A DNA stretch of 64,000 nt, from the NCBI RefSeq assembly GCF_003226345.1, contig NZ_PDOF01000002.1, forward strand, positions 62,001-126,000, in the 5' to 3' direction. How positions within the stretch are numbered: position 1 is the first letter of the stretch; the number at the start of each line of letters is the position of its first letter. This document shows positions 51,621 through 59,687 of this stretch, piece by piece. A model generated the notes under the pieces. It saw only the letters and a list, made by a program, of their open reading frames with translations, was not told the DNA's origin and searched no databases. The stretch is from Alteribacter lacisalsi. Its GTDB lineage: Bacteria > Bacillota > Bacilli > Bacillales > Salisediminibacteriaceae. A program made the translations under genes and the position numbers.

Positions 51621-52167
51621 TTGTAAATAAAGAGGTAAGCGGTGCGGGATGATTAGGGAGTGAGGGAGGATGTTCCGTTATCTTTATATCAAGCGCTGCA
51701 GGGCAGGATTCAATCAGCAGGAATTCATCCTTAGTCTCAATTAGAAGTGTGTACAATAACGCCTCGTTCTGATTGAAAAAACCATAGCCGCTGATCTCTT
51801 TTATAACCGAAAATGAAAAAGAATAGCTTGTCTCCATAACATACACATGTTTTTGTGCTATGTGGCTGTCAATCTTTTTAAGATCGTCAAGATTATAAAT
51901 GTAGTTCAGCGGTTCCGGTGTACCCTGCTCGTGCAGCAGCAGAATATCTTCACCGAATTGATTTTCAGTAAAGTTTAACCGCCAGAAACCTCTTTCAGCC
52001 GCTTCTCCGGTGTCTTCTGAAAAAACTGCCCAGTGTATGAATGGTTCCGGACATTGAATGCGCATGGCGTTTTCTCCTTTATCTCGAACCATTACAAAAC
52101 GGCTGCCTGCAAGTTCAACCAGTGATTTTCCTTTAAGCTTCATAAGCTGCTTCCATTCCTGTCTCAT
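51613..52167 (-). CDS. Hypothetical protein, 184 residues
   Basis: I do not recognise this protein. It is soluble with mixed alpha/beta character, no signal peptide and no clear catalytic motif (MRQEWKQLMKLKGKSLVELA at the N-terminus). The last 15 residues are Pro-rich and look disordered. The start follows AAAAGGAGACCGGCTG, a strong site. A small basic protein gene lies directly downstream on the same strand after a gap of... upstream order is basic protein first at 52423, so the two may share a transcript. Confidence 0.6.
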   Translation of the reverse strand: MRQEWKQLMKLKGKSLVELAGSRFVMVRDKGENAMRIQCPEPFIHWAVFSEDTGEAAERGFWRLNFTENQFGEDILLLHEQGTPEPLNYIYNLDDLKKIDSHIAQKHVYVMETSYSFSFSVIKEISGYGFFNQNEALLYTLLIETKDEFLLIESCPAALDIKITEHPPSLPNHPAPLTSLFTTN

Positions 52168-52213
52168 CAGCCGGTCTCCTTTTCGTATTTGAGTTTCCTG
52201 ACATATCTAACGA

Positions 52214-52423
52214 TTACTTAAACCGCTTAAACAAATCAAAAATACTGAACGATGTTTTCCTGTACACTTTGTTGTAAGCGGCTTTTTTCGGATTTTTCAC
52301 CCAGCCGGCTCCTTTTTTGCCGTAGGCGGGGACCGCCGCTTTTTTCACCGCACGTTTGGCCCGGCCGGTCGTTCTCGCCTTAAGGGAACGCTTGATACTC
52401 GGTTTACGCATGCCGAATTTCAT
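52214..52423 (-). CDS. Small basic protein, 69 residues
   Basis: A very basic protein (MKFGMRKPSIKRSLKARTTG, then many Lys/Arg) with the block YGKKGAGWVKNPKKAAYNKVY and a hydrophobic-aromatic tail FSIFDLFKRFK. Similar small basic proteins occur in Bacillus, Staphylococcus and their phages; function is unknown, nucleic acid binding is plausible. The start follows TTGAAAGGAGGCTGAGT. It lies 47 bases upstream of the 184-residue protein gene on the same strand. Confidence 0.72.
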   Translation of the reverse strand: MKFGMRKPSIKRSLKARTTGRAKRAVKKAAVPAYGKKGAGWVKNPKKAAYNKVYRKTSFSIFDLFKRFK

Positions 52424-52560
52424 ACTCAGCCTCCTTTCAACCGTTTCATTTTCCTGCCTTAAGGGTAACATATTATTCCATTTCGTTGGCGTTATGAGCA
52501 GGTATTTACGAATGGAAATTTCAAACCCGGGAAAAATTAGGGGCAGGGAGGATGATGAGG

Positions 52561-52917
52561 ATGAATGAATTGTACAGCTGGCTTCAGGACCATAAAGGAG
52601 AGCCGATTATCATCAGTAAAACGGATCTTGCAACGGGGACAGGATCGGAGCAGGATACAGATACGGTGCACATGCAGCTTCACGATGTGTCGGTTCAGAA
52701 CCGGAGCGGTCACTACGTGGACGGGTATGTGTCTGATACCAAGCTTGTTCTGGAAGGTTCCGGCTTTATTGGCACAGATGCCGGTGAAGAGAATATTCCG
52801 GAGCAGGTTTACGAAATTCTGTTTACGGAGGATACCCGGACTGAAATTCTGGGAGAAACAATCACGGCCAGCTCGGCAGGGGTCACCTATACGTTTTCAG
52901 AGGATGAACAGATCTGA
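52561..52917 (+). CDS. Hypothetical protein, 118 residues
   Basis: An acidic, soluble, beta-rich protein (MNELYSWLQDHKGEPIIISK at the N-terminus) without a recognised domain. The Met at 52561 is chosen because GGGAGG lies 9 bases upstream, while the ATGs at 52552 and 52555 overlap that site. The last codons form the left arm of its terminator. It is a single-gene unit. Confidence 0.62.
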   Translation: MNELYSWLQDHKGEPIIISKTDLATGTGSEQDTDTVHMQLHDVSVQNRSGHYVDGYVSDTKLVLEGSGFIGTDAGEENIPEQVYEILFTEDTRTEILGETITASSAGVTYTFSEDEQI

Positions 52918-52938
52918 TTGAGGATCTGTTCTTTTTTG
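52908..52938 (+). terminator. Terminator overlapping the gene end
   Basis: Arms GAACAGATC and GATCTGTTC are followed by TTTTTT; the stop codon lies within the loop. Confidence 0.85.
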
Positions 52939-53011
52939 ATTTTGGGCATACAACTGAACATATTTCTCCTGAAACAGTGAAGGATAGAAAAAGAAAAAGG
53001 AGTGAGCGGCA

Positions 53012-53848
53012 TTGAACGTAGAGATGCACTACGGCGGGGATTACGGCTTTATCCCGGCTGTATCCGTTAAAAGCGGTGATTATACCGAAGTGAGACCGGA
53101 TGTCAGCTACTTCGTGAACCAGATTGTAAATGTCATTTTTGTCAGAACGGAAAACGGTTATGTGCTTGTGGATGCAGGCATGCCCCGTTCAAAGGACCGT
53201 CTTTTTAAGGTAATAGAAGAAAACTTCGGAAGCAGTCCGCCCGAGTGCATTCTTCTCACGCACGGCCACTTTGATCACGTGGGAAGCATCGTCGATCTCC
53301 TGATTGAGTGGCCGGAAGTCCCGGTCTATGCTCATCCTCTCGAGCTCCCCTATCTTTCTGGAGAACGGGATTATCCCGAACCTGATCCGTCCGTTGAAGG
53401 TGGGTTAATTGCCAAGGTTTCGGGCTTTTTTCCGAACGAAGCCGTTGATATTACAGGGGCTCTTCGTCCGCTGCCGGAGAATGGAGAGGTTCCCGGGCTC
53501 AGGAAGTTTAAATGGATCCACACACCGGGTCACACGGAAGGCCATGTGTCCTTTTACAGGGAGGCGGATGGGCTTCTCCTTGCCGGGGATGCGTTCGTGA
53601 CCGTGCGCCAGGATTCCCTGTACGAAGTGCTGATTCAGCATAAAAAAATCAGTGGTCCGCCCCGGTATTTTACAACCGACTGGGTAAAAGCCTATACCTC
53701 AGTCAAAGCCCTGAGGGATCTCGGTCCAAGCGTGGCCATCACTGGTCACGGACCGGCTGCGGGAGGAACGAATCTCCGCGAAGGGCTGGAAAGACTGACC
53801 GAACATTTTCAGGAAGTGGCGGTGCCGGATCACGGCCGCTATTCATAA
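53012..53848 (+). CDS. MBL-fold metallo-hydrolase
   Basis: A 278-residue metallo-beta-lactamase-fold protein. The metal ligands are visible: HGHFDH (LTHGHFDHVGS), the later His in HTPGHTEGH, Asp in AGDAF and the final His in TGHGP. Members include glyoxalase II-like and quorum-quenching hydrolases; the substrate is unknown. TTG at 53012 is 12 bases from AAAAGGAGTGAG; ATG four codons later is an alternative. The zinc alcohol dehydrogenase gene follows 15 bases later, and the pair may act on one compound class such as aldehydes or thioesters. Confidence 0.88.
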   Translation: MNVEMHYGGDYGFIPAVSVKSGDYTEVRPDVSYFVNQIVNVIFVRTENGYVLVDAGMPRSKDRLFKVIEENFGSSPPECILLTHGHFDHVGSIVDLLIEWPEVPVYAHPLELPYLSGERDYPEPDPSVEGGLIAKVSGFFPNEAVDITGALRPLPENGEVPGLRKFKWIHTPGHTEGHVSFYREADGLLLAGDAFVTVRQDSLYEVLIQHKKISGPPRYFTTDWVKAYTSVKALRDLGPSVAITGHGPAAGGTNLREGLERLTEHFQEVAVPDHGRYS

Positions 53849-53863
53849 AAGGAGACACTAAAC

Positions 53864-55000
53864 ATGAAGGCAGTTACGTATCAGGGAATGAAAAAAGTCA
53901 AGGTCAAGGACATGCCGGCACCCCGGATTGAAAAGAAGGATGATATTCTTGTCCGGATTACGAGCACGGCAATCTGCGGGTCTGATCTTCATCTCGTGCA
54001 CGGTATGATGCCGAATTTTCACAAGGACTATATTATCGGTCACGAGCCGATGGGAATCGTGGAGGAAACGGGACCGGAAGTGACAGCAGTAAAAAAAGGC
54101 GACCGGGTGATTATTCCGTTCAACATCGCCTGCGGAGACTGTTTTTTCTGCAAAAACCAGCTGGAAAGCCAGTGTGACAATGCCAATCCCCATGGAGAGG
54201 CTGGAGCGTACTTCGGCTATTCCGATACGTTCGGCGGCTATGCAGGCGGTCAGGCTGAGCTGCTTCGGGTTCCCTATGGTAATTTTGTACCGTTTAAAGT
54301 ACCGGAGGACTGCGAAATGGAGGACGAGCAGCTGCTGTTTCTGTCTGATATCATCCCGACAGCATGGTGGGGAGTGGAGCAGGCAGGCGTAAAAAAGGGC
54401 GATACGGTAATCGTGCTCGGATGCGGTCCGGTCGGTCTATTAACCCAGAAATTTGCCTGGATGAAAGGGGCAGAGCGTGTGATCGCTGTTGATTACATTC
54501 AGTACCGGCTCGAGCACGCCCGGAGAACGAACAAAGTGGAAACATTTGATTTCACCGAGGAAAATGCCCTCGGCACCCACTTGAAAGAGATGTTAAAAGG
54601 CGGGGCCGATGCGGTCATTGACTGTGTCGGGATGGACGGGAAAAAATCAGCTTTTGAAATGGTGGAATCGGCCCTGAAGCTCCAGGGAGGAACGATGGGC
54701 CCGGTCCAGCTTGCCAGCCAGTGTGTCAGAAAAGGTGGGACAGTGAGTATGGTTGGGGTGTACGGCACCCGCTACAACATGTTTCCCCTCGGAGATTTCT
54801 TTGCCAGAAACATTACACTGAAAATGGGGCAGGCTCCGGTCATTCACTTCATTCCGGAGCTCTACAGAAAAATAAAAGCCGGTGCATTCGACCCGAGGGA
54901 GATCATCACCCACCGTCTTCCTCTCACCGAAGCAGCCCACGGATACGAAGTGTTTGATGAGAAAAAAGACGGCTGTATCAAGGTGGTTCTGAAGCCGTAA
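53864..55000 (+). CDS. Zinc-dependent alcohol dehydrogenase (formaldehyde dehydrogenase-like)
   Basis: A 378-residue medium-chain dehydrogenase. Catalytic zinc ligands lie in ICGSDLH and GHEPMG; the structural zinc site is the Cys-rich stretch CGDCFFCKNQLESQC. The NAD(P) fold begins VIVLGCGPVGLLTQ. The long insertion and the C-terminal region resemble glutathione-independent formaldehyde dehydrogenase-type proteins common in Bacilli. The start follows AAAAGGAGACACTAAAC. It is probably cotranscribed with the MBL hydrolase gene. Confidence 0.9.
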   Translation: MKAVTYQGMKKVKVKDMPAPRIEKKDDILVRITSTAICGSDLHLVHGMMPNFHKDYIIGHEPMGIVEETGPEVTAVKKGDRVIIPFNIACGDCFFCKNQLESQCDNANPHGEAGAYFGYSDTFGGYAGGQAELLRVPYGNFVPFKVPEDCEMEDEQLLFLSDIIPTAWWGVEQAGVKKGDTVIVLGCGPVGLLTQKFAWMKGAERVIAVDYIQYRLEHARRTNKVETFDFTEENALGTHLKEMLKGGADAVIDCVGMDGKKSAFEMVESALKLQGGTMGPVQLASQCVRKGGTVSMVGVYGTRYNMFPLGDFFARNITLKMGQAPVIHFIPELYRKIKAGAFDPREIITHRLPLTEAAHGYEVFDEKKDGCIKVVLKP

Positions 55001-55067
55001 CTTCCTGTCCATAAACACCCTTTTAACACCCTTTTTTTTCGGCGACCGTTTTTTGGGGAATTTCCTG

Positions 55068-55096
55068 TTGACATCCGTTCACACATGAGGTAAAGT
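55068..55096 (+). promoter_or_regulatory. Promoter of the tandem SAM riboswitches
   Basis: TTGACA at 55068-55073 and TAAAGT at 55091-55096, 17 bases apart, place a start about 30 bases before the first aptamer. Confidence 0.7.
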
Positions 55097-55130
55097 TTGG
55101 ATAATTAAAATTGAATGAAGTTTCGCAGTT

Positions 55131-55231
55131 CTTATCAAGAGAGGTGGAGGGAATGGCCCTTTGAAACCTCGGCAGCAGACCGCCTGCGGTACTGTGCCAA
55201 ATCCAGCAGGCATAACAGCCTGGCAGATAAG
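55131..55231 (+). ncRNA. SAM (S-box) riboswitch aptamer 1
   Basis: The element has the S-box landmarks: CTTATCAAGAGAGGTGGAGG, GGCCCTTTGAAACC, GGCAGC, GTGCCAAATCC and the closing GATAAG that pairs with CTTATC (P1). The 3' strand ATAAGAAGAG is complementary to CTCTTCTTAT in the following terminator, which gives the usual antiterminator switch. Confidence 0.93.
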
Positions 55232-55262
55232 AAGAGCATAGAATTCGTTACGCGGATCACTG

Positions 55263-55291
55263 CCTCTTCTTATTGCGGAAGAGGTTTTTTG
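55263..55291 (+). terminator. Terminator of SAM riboswitch 1
   Basis: CCTCTTC (55263-55269) and GAAGAGG (55278-55284) are followed by TTTTTT. Confidence 0.9.
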
Positions 55292-55321
55292 TTTGCCCCC
55301 GCAGTACAATTTCATCGTTTT

Positions 55322-55422
55322 CTTATCAAGAGAGGTGGAGGGAATGGCCCTTTGAAGCCTCGGCAGCAGGCCGCTTTGCGGTACTGTGCCAATTCCTTCA
55401 GGCAGCAAGCCTGACAGATAAG
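55322..55422 (+). ncRNA. SAM (S-box) riboswitch aptamer 2
   Basis: A second full aptamer of the same length, 191 bases after the first. It shares CTTATCAAGAGAGGTGGAGG, GGCCCTTTGAAGCC, GGCAGC, GTGCCAATTCC and closing GATAAG, with differences mainly in the P3 and P4 loops. A recent duplication is likely. Confidence 0.93.
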
Positions 55423-55439
55423 ATGAGGTCAATCGATTG

Positions 55440-55470
55440 AGTCTCTTCTTATCCATGGAGGGGCTTTTTG
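55440..55470 (+). terminator. Terminator of SAM riboswitch 2
   Basis: AGTCTCT (55440-55446) and AGGGGCT (55459-55465) pair with two G-U pairs and are followed by TTTT. Confidence 0.75.
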
Positions 55471-55499
55471 TTTTTTAATGCTGTGTTCAGATAGGATGC

Positions 55500-55665
55500 T
55501 GCTTTCGAAAAAGTTAAATATGGAGCGGAAGGTGGCGACTCCTGCGGGAAAAGCAGCAGTCGAAGACCCCGGAGGGTGATTTTCCCGAGGAGGCTGAGGC
55601 GCTGCCCGAGGAAAGCGTCCACCTGCAGCGCAATAAAACAGCATTTTTTCCGAATACAGCTTTTC
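55500..55665 (+). repeat. Family C repeat with complementary flanks
   Basis: Core includes GACTCCTGCGGGAAAAGCAG, GAAGACCCCGGAGGGTG, TTTTCCCGAGGAGGCTGAGG and GAGGAAAGCG. Flanks contain GCTGTGTTC/GAATACAGC and ATGCTG/CAGCAT pairs. It separates the riboswitches from the next gene. Confidence 0.82.
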
Positions 55666-55705
55666 TAAAAGCCCCTGACAGTAAAAAAGAGGAGGAATCA
55701 CCGTT

Positions 55706-55867
55706 ATGGAAAAAGAGGAGAACGGAAAAAAGAATGTGATGATTCAGCAGCTAATTTATCAAGGGGTCTATAAGGTAAAAGACCGGCAGCTTTACCAGCT
55801 ATCCACCCATGAACTGGAGACTGTCTACAACAGCGTTTTTCATGAAAAGCAGGAAATAAAAGCTTGA
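55706..55867 (+). CDS. FbpA-like small protein (Fur-regulated basic protein family)
   Basis: A 53-residue protein (MEKEENGKKNVMIQQLIYQG at the start). The block IQQLIYQGVYKVKDRQLYQLSTHELE matches the FbpA family pattern L-I-x-x-G-x-Y-K-x-x-D-x-R-Q-L-Y-x-L-x-x-x-E-L. In B. subtilis, FbpA works with the small RNA FsrA in the iron-sparing response. Here no Fur box is visible upstream; instead a family C repeat and SAM riboswitches precede it. The start follows AGAGGAGGAATCACCGTT. Confidence 0.75.
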   Translation: MEKEENGKKNVMIQQLIYQGVYKVKDRQLYQLSTHELETVYNSVFHEKQEIKA

Positions 55868-56009
55868 GGCTGAAGGCTGCCTGTGCCAATAGGGATGGCA
55901 TTGGGAATGATTTTGTCTGCTGGTAAAGATTATAAATTAAATGTATAAGATCTGGTCATAACGGGTACGGGATACCAGTGACGCAATTATCGGACAGGGG
56001 GGCTCCAGT

Positions 56010-56501
56010 ATGAACAAAAAACTTCAAAGGCTGATGCACCTGCAGGATGCTTTACATGAGCACGAATCGTATGAATACCCGGAAACGGATTATACAAGTA
56101 AAGGGGAACCTGTTTTATTTACCCGTTATGAACACAGTCATGGAACGGCACTGTTTGTTTTTACGGCAAATAAGGAGTTTACCTTTCAGAAGCATCAAAT
56201 CGACCTGTCGTTTGTAAACGGCGCAATACGGATTATGGCAATGAAAATGCCTGGAAAAGGCCATCATGACTTCGGTTATGAGAGCTACCTCCTGAGAAAA
56301 GCAGAAGAGATCGCCCGGGAATCAGGCGCGGAAAAAATCGAGTACGCTATTGAGAGCGATCATACACCTTCATTCAACAGGCTGGTGGCCCTTTTTAAGA
56401 AAAACCAGTTCAAGGTTTACGGCGGAAGTGCGGAAAAGCGGATTCTGCCGCTCGCACCGGTAACAGTCCCGCATGAACCGAAAGAGGCAGTCGGAGACTA
56501 A
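56010..56501 (+). CDS. Hypothetical protein, 163 residues (possible GNAT-like fold)
   Basis: A soluble alpha/beta protein (MNKKLQRLMHLQDALHEHES at the start). The C-terminal half EIARESGAEKIEYAIESDHTPSFNRLVALFKKNQFKVYGGSAEKRILPL has the helix-strand-helix rhythm of a degenerate GNAT domain, but no acetyl-CoA loop (Q/RxxGxG/A) is seen. Function is unknown. The start follows GGACAGGGGGGCTCC. It ends before a strong hairpin. Confidence 0.6.
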   Translation: MNKKLQRLMHLQDALHEHESYEYPETDYTSKGEPVLFTRYEHSHGTALFVFTANKEFTFQKHQIDLSFVNGAIRIMAMKMPGKGHHDFGYESYLLRKAEEIARESGAEKIEYAIESDHTPSFNRLVALFKKNQFKVYGGSAEKRILPLAPVTVPHEPKEAVGD

Positions 56502-56511
56502 TAGCAGAAAG

Positions 56512-56551
56512 ACAAACAGACCATTTCCCTTCGGGAGATGGTCTGTTTTGT
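56512..56551 (+). terminator. Terminator after the 163-residue protein gene
   Basis: Arms AACAGACCAT and ATGGTCTGTT with an inner TCCC/GGGA pair are followed by TTGTC. Confidence 0.82.
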
Positions 56552-56648
56552 CTATTCCCGATGGGCTGTTAAGCGCGGACACTATGGGCATTAAAGTTGT
56601 TACAGCAACTAAAAATCGTTACAATCAGTTACAGAAGGAGTGATGACG

Positions 56649-57509
56649 GTGGCAGAGCGATTTGAAAGAAGTGTAAACCGACACTGGTATGTAAAATATG
56701 AGGAGGCCGCTTTTCCTTTTATCCAGAAGGGATGGGTTCTCCCGGCAGGGCAGTGGGAAACGTTCGACCCGTTTATTCTTATGGCAGAGGACTGGTTCAA
56801 AAAAGGAGCTTTTTCAGACCACCCTCACCGGGGTTTTCAGACGCTTACCTATGTCATCGACGGACGGGTGGAGCATACGGACAATGGGGGAGGACACGGG
56901 ATCCTCGAGCCCGGTGACGTGCAGTATATGAACGCCGGCTGGTACGCCCGCCATGCGGAGGAAGGGGTGGGCGATGATATTGCCCATACGCTTCAGCTCT
57001 GGATCAACCTGCCTGCCCATCTGCGTATGTCCGAAACGATTTATCAGGACGTCCACTCGGAGGATATGCCTGTCGTGTCATTTGATGGAGGCCAGGCGAA
57101 GGTCATTGCCGGGAACATTGCAGATGAGACAGGCCCGCTTAAGTCCGTTGTACCGATTACGATGACTGAAATTCATCTGGAGGAAGGGGCTGAATGGACG
57201 CTGCCGTTACCGGTAAATCACAATGCTTTTTTCTATGTTCTATCAGGCGACATGACGTTTGGTGATAACAACGTGCGCCTTGCCAAGCACGGTGCCGGGA
57301 CCCTCAGTTTCCAGGAAAACGCCGGCGATGACGAACAGAGCGGGCTCACGATCCGTGCCAACGCCCGCCGCTCAAAAGTGCTCGTCTACTCCGGCAAGCC
57401 GATCCGGGAGGAAATCGTCCCGTACGGCCCATTTGTCATGAACACAATGGAAGAGATCAGAGACGCCTACCGGGATTACAATGCCGGTAAGTTCCCGGCA
57501 CCCAAATAA
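56649..57509 (+). CDS. Pirin-family protein
   Basis: A 286-residue bicupin of the pirin family. The N-terminal metal motif is visible as FSDHPHRGFQTLTYVIDGRVEHTDN with His, His, His and a later Glu, and QYMNAGWYARHAEE. The second cupin contains NHNAFFYVLSGDMTFGDN. Some pirins have quercetinase activity; others modulate transcription factors or enzymes. The start is probably GTG at 56649, 8 bases from AAGGAG; the ATG at 56643 is too close to that site. It stands alone. Confidence 0.9.
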   Translation: MAERFERSVNRHWYVKYEEAAFPFIQKGWVLPAGQWETFDPFILMAEDWFKKGAFSDHPHRGFQTLTYVIDGRVEHTDNGGGHGILEPGDVQYMNAGWYARHAEEGVGDDIAHTLQLWINLPAHLRMSETIYQDVHSEDMPVVSFDGGQAKVIAGNIADETGPLKSVVPITMTEIHLEEGAEWTLPLPVNHNAFFYVLSGDMTFGDNNVRLAKHGAGTLSFQENAGDDEQSGLTIRANARRSKVLVYSGKPIREEIVPYGPFVMNTMEEIRDAYRDYNAGKFPAPK

Positions 57510-57586
57510 TTTGTACATGACCGGTCTTCTGTGAAGGGAGGCCGGTTATTGTTAAAATAAGTATAAATTTTAGTTAGTAAACCTCT

Positions 57587-57680
57587 ATTATGCGCAGCTG
57601 ACGCCAGCTGCGAGACTCCTGCGGCACCGCCGCGGAAAGCGAGCGGATGGCGTTCAGCTGAGCTTCGTATAACTGACGGA
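57587..57680 (+). repeat. Family B repeat
   Basis: Contains GCAGCTGACGCCAGCTGCG, CACCGCCGCGGAAAGCGAGC and GGATGGCGTTCAGCTGAGC. It is the reverse complement type of the copy at 3890-4010. Confidence 0.78.
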
Positions 57681-57773
57681 AGGATATATGCATTATTTTA
57701 ATGAGACTCCATATGAACGCCCTCCACTTTAGGTGTAAAATGGAATGGCACATGCAAAAGGAGGAAACGCCCT

Positions 57774-58511
57774 GTGAACATCTTAACTGAAAACATGGAT
57801 CCTTACCGGAATCCTGAAACCTATGATGAGTTACATAAAGACTATAACGCAGATTTGCCCCTCCTTCTTGAATGGGCAGAAAAGCAGGGCGGCCCTGTTG
57901 TGGATCTAGCCTGCGGCACCGGCCGGGCAACGATCCCGATTGCTGAAAAGGGCATCGAGGTAACTGGCATTGACCTGAACACGGGCATGCTGGAGCGGGC
58001 GAAACAGAAAACGGCAGGTACGCTGCTGCCTGTAATCTGGTCCCTTCAGGACTGTTCCAATTTTACTGTAGATACGGTCAGTCCGTTCATTTGCATGACC
58101 GGCAATTCCTTTCAGCACTTTTTAACCAATGAAGCGCAGGACCGCCTCCTCCGCTCGGTTCATCGCGCACTAGCTGATGGCGGCGTGTTCATTTTCGGCA
58201 CCCGGTTCCCAGTTCACGAAGATCTGGCACCTGAGCAGACAGAGGAATATGAGGAAGAAGAAGGTCGGCGCGTTCGTTACGAAGAGCGGTACGATGCCGG
58301 CAGACAACTCCTTCACTGCAGAACGATCCGCACAGATGAAGACAGCCGTGCGCAGGAAGAGGACATCATGCTCCGCTACACGTACCCTCAGGAAATGGAA
58401 CGGCTCCTCTCCGGGCACGGGTTTAAGATCGAACACCGGTATGGGACGTGGGAAAAAGAGCCGCTCGACGCTGACAGTAAAGAAATGATTTATGTATGCA
58501 GGAAAGCATAA
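57774..58511 (+). CDS. Class I SAM-dependent methyltransferase
   Basis: A 245-residue methyltransferase. Motif I VVDLACGTGRATIPIAEKG begins near residue 41, followed by the acidic VTGIDLN (motif II). MTGNSFQHFL and ALADGGVFIFGTRF are the later motifs. The acceptor substrate (small molecule, RNA or protein) cannot be told. It starts with GTG behind AAAAGGAGGAAACGCCCT and ends at a strong terminator. Confidence 0.9.
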   Translation: MNILTENMDPYRNPETYDELHKDYNADLPLLLEWAEKQGGPVVDLACGTGRATIPIAEKGIEVTGIDLNTGMLERAKQKTAGTLLPVIWSLQDCSNFTVDTVSPFICMTGNSFQHFLTNEAQDRLLRSVHRALADGGVFIFGTRFPVHEDLAPEQTEEYEEEEGRRVRYEERYDAGRQLLHCRTIRTDEDSRAQEEDIMLRYTYPQEMERLLSGHGFKIEHRYGTWEKEPLDADSKEMIYVCRKA

Positions 58512-58513
58512 CA

Positions 58514-58550
58514 AGAGGCACCGCCGGCTTTGGCGGTGCCTGCTTTATTT
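58514..58550. terminator. Terminator between converging genes
   Basis: Arms AGGCACCGCC and GGCGGTGCCT are perfectly complementary with loop GGCTTT. Confidence 0.85.
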
Positions 58551-58559
58551 TCATTACGT

Positions 58560-59426
58560 CTATGTCTGTGGAACCGGTGTATCAAGAAGCGTGCAGCTCA
58601 CTTTAACTTCAAGATCCTGTGCACCGCCGCGGTAAACGCCCTGCACCGGGCTTAAATCAGAATAATCACGGCCGGTGCTGATCGTGATATGGTTTTCAAG
58701 TGCCTCAACATTGTTTGTCGGGTCAAGTCCTACCCACCCGATGCCCGGTACCATCATCTCCACCCACGCATGAGTGGCAGCATCCCCGACTAGCGCAGAA
58801 TCCTCACCTACATATAAGTACCCGCTCACATATCGGGCCGGAATTCGCTGTGAACGGAGCACCCCGAGCATCACGTGGGCAAAATCCTGGCAGACTCCGC
58901 CTTTATTCGGAAACGATTCGTGGGCTTTCGTCCCTACGTCGGTTGTTTCGGTATTGTAAGTAAAGTTCTCATAAATATATTTCATTACATTAAGTGCACA
59001 CTCCATCGGATTTTCGCATTTGCCGACAGCCTGGATGATCTCATCAATCTGCTCATCGAAAAGGAATGTATACGGGGTGTCTTTCAGGAAGGCCAGATAA
59101 TGGCTTCTGAAAAGAGCAGAGTGGAAGATTTCCTCCATCTTCGATGTATATTCGATATTGTTAATAAACGGACTTTTCTGAATGCTCACAACCGAGGTGG
59201 TTTTCACCTCAAGCGTTTCGTGAACCTCAGGAATGAAAAATGTTTCAACAGTATTGCCCCACAGATCAATATATTCTTTAGTCAGGGATGTTGGGCTGAT
59301 TTTTGAATCATAGTCCAGAAGACGCTGACACTCATCGGTTTTCGGCTTTAGTCTCACGTAATTGAGACTCTGGTCCACTTTTGTTTCATAGCGGAATGTA
59401 TTTGTATGTTCGATCCGGTATTTCAT
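58560..59426 (-). CDS. Transglutaminase-like protein
   Basis: A 288-residue protein of the bacterial transglutaminase-like family. The N-terminal domain begins MKYRIEHTNTFRYETKVDQSL. The catalytic triad is visible as Cys in GGVCQDFAHVMLGVLRSQRIPARYVSGYL, His in THAWVEMMVPGIGW and Asp in LDPTNN. Homologues are often encoded with ATP-grasp and alpha-E proteins, but none is seen here. The actual reaction is unknown; a peptidase or amidase is plausible. The 260 bases upstream to 59687 hold only the next gene's terminator. Confidence 0.9.
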   Translation of the reverse strand: MKYRIEHTNTFRYETKVDQSLNYVRLKPKTDECQRLLDYDSKISPTSLTKEYIDLWGNTVETFFIPEVHETLEVKTTSVVSIQKSPFINNIEYTSKMEEIFHSALFRSHYLAFLKDTPYTFLFDEQIDEIIQAVGKCENPMECALNVMKYIYENFTYNTETTDVGTKAHESFPNKGGVCQDFAHVMLGVLRSQRIPARYVSGYLYVGEDSALVGDAATHAWVEMMVPGIGWVGLDPTNNVEALENHITISTGRDYSDLSPVQGVYRGGAQDLEVKVSCTLLDTPVPQT

Positions 59427-59645
59427 TATTTTATCTCCTCTCCGGTCACGGGAATAAATTCTCGGCTTCAGCAGCGGTTCAATGAAGTAATGGAAAGAGC
59501 ATGATTCTTTTCGGGCTGCCGTTCTGATCCGTGGTCACAGGATATCGTGCTGCGGCATGCCCCTTCCTTCCCCCTTTGCGGAATAAGATAGGGTTCTTTT
59601 CCCTTAATCGTGATGAGCTACACCTGGTGAAGAATAAATTCAGTT

Positions 59646-59680
59646 GAAAAAACCCTCCATGAAAAGACGGAGGGTTGTTT
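59646..59680 (-). terminator. Terminator of the RDD gene
   Basis: On the minus strand AACCCTCC and GGAGGGTT form a hairpin followed by a T-tract. Confidence 0.85.
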
Positions 59681-59687
59681 CAGTTCC

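Noticed and set aside
55079-55456. Open frames across the SAM riboswitch region on both strands
   Set aside because: The sequence is explained by two structured S-box RNAs and their terminators; the repeated peptide is only the translation of duplicated aptamers.
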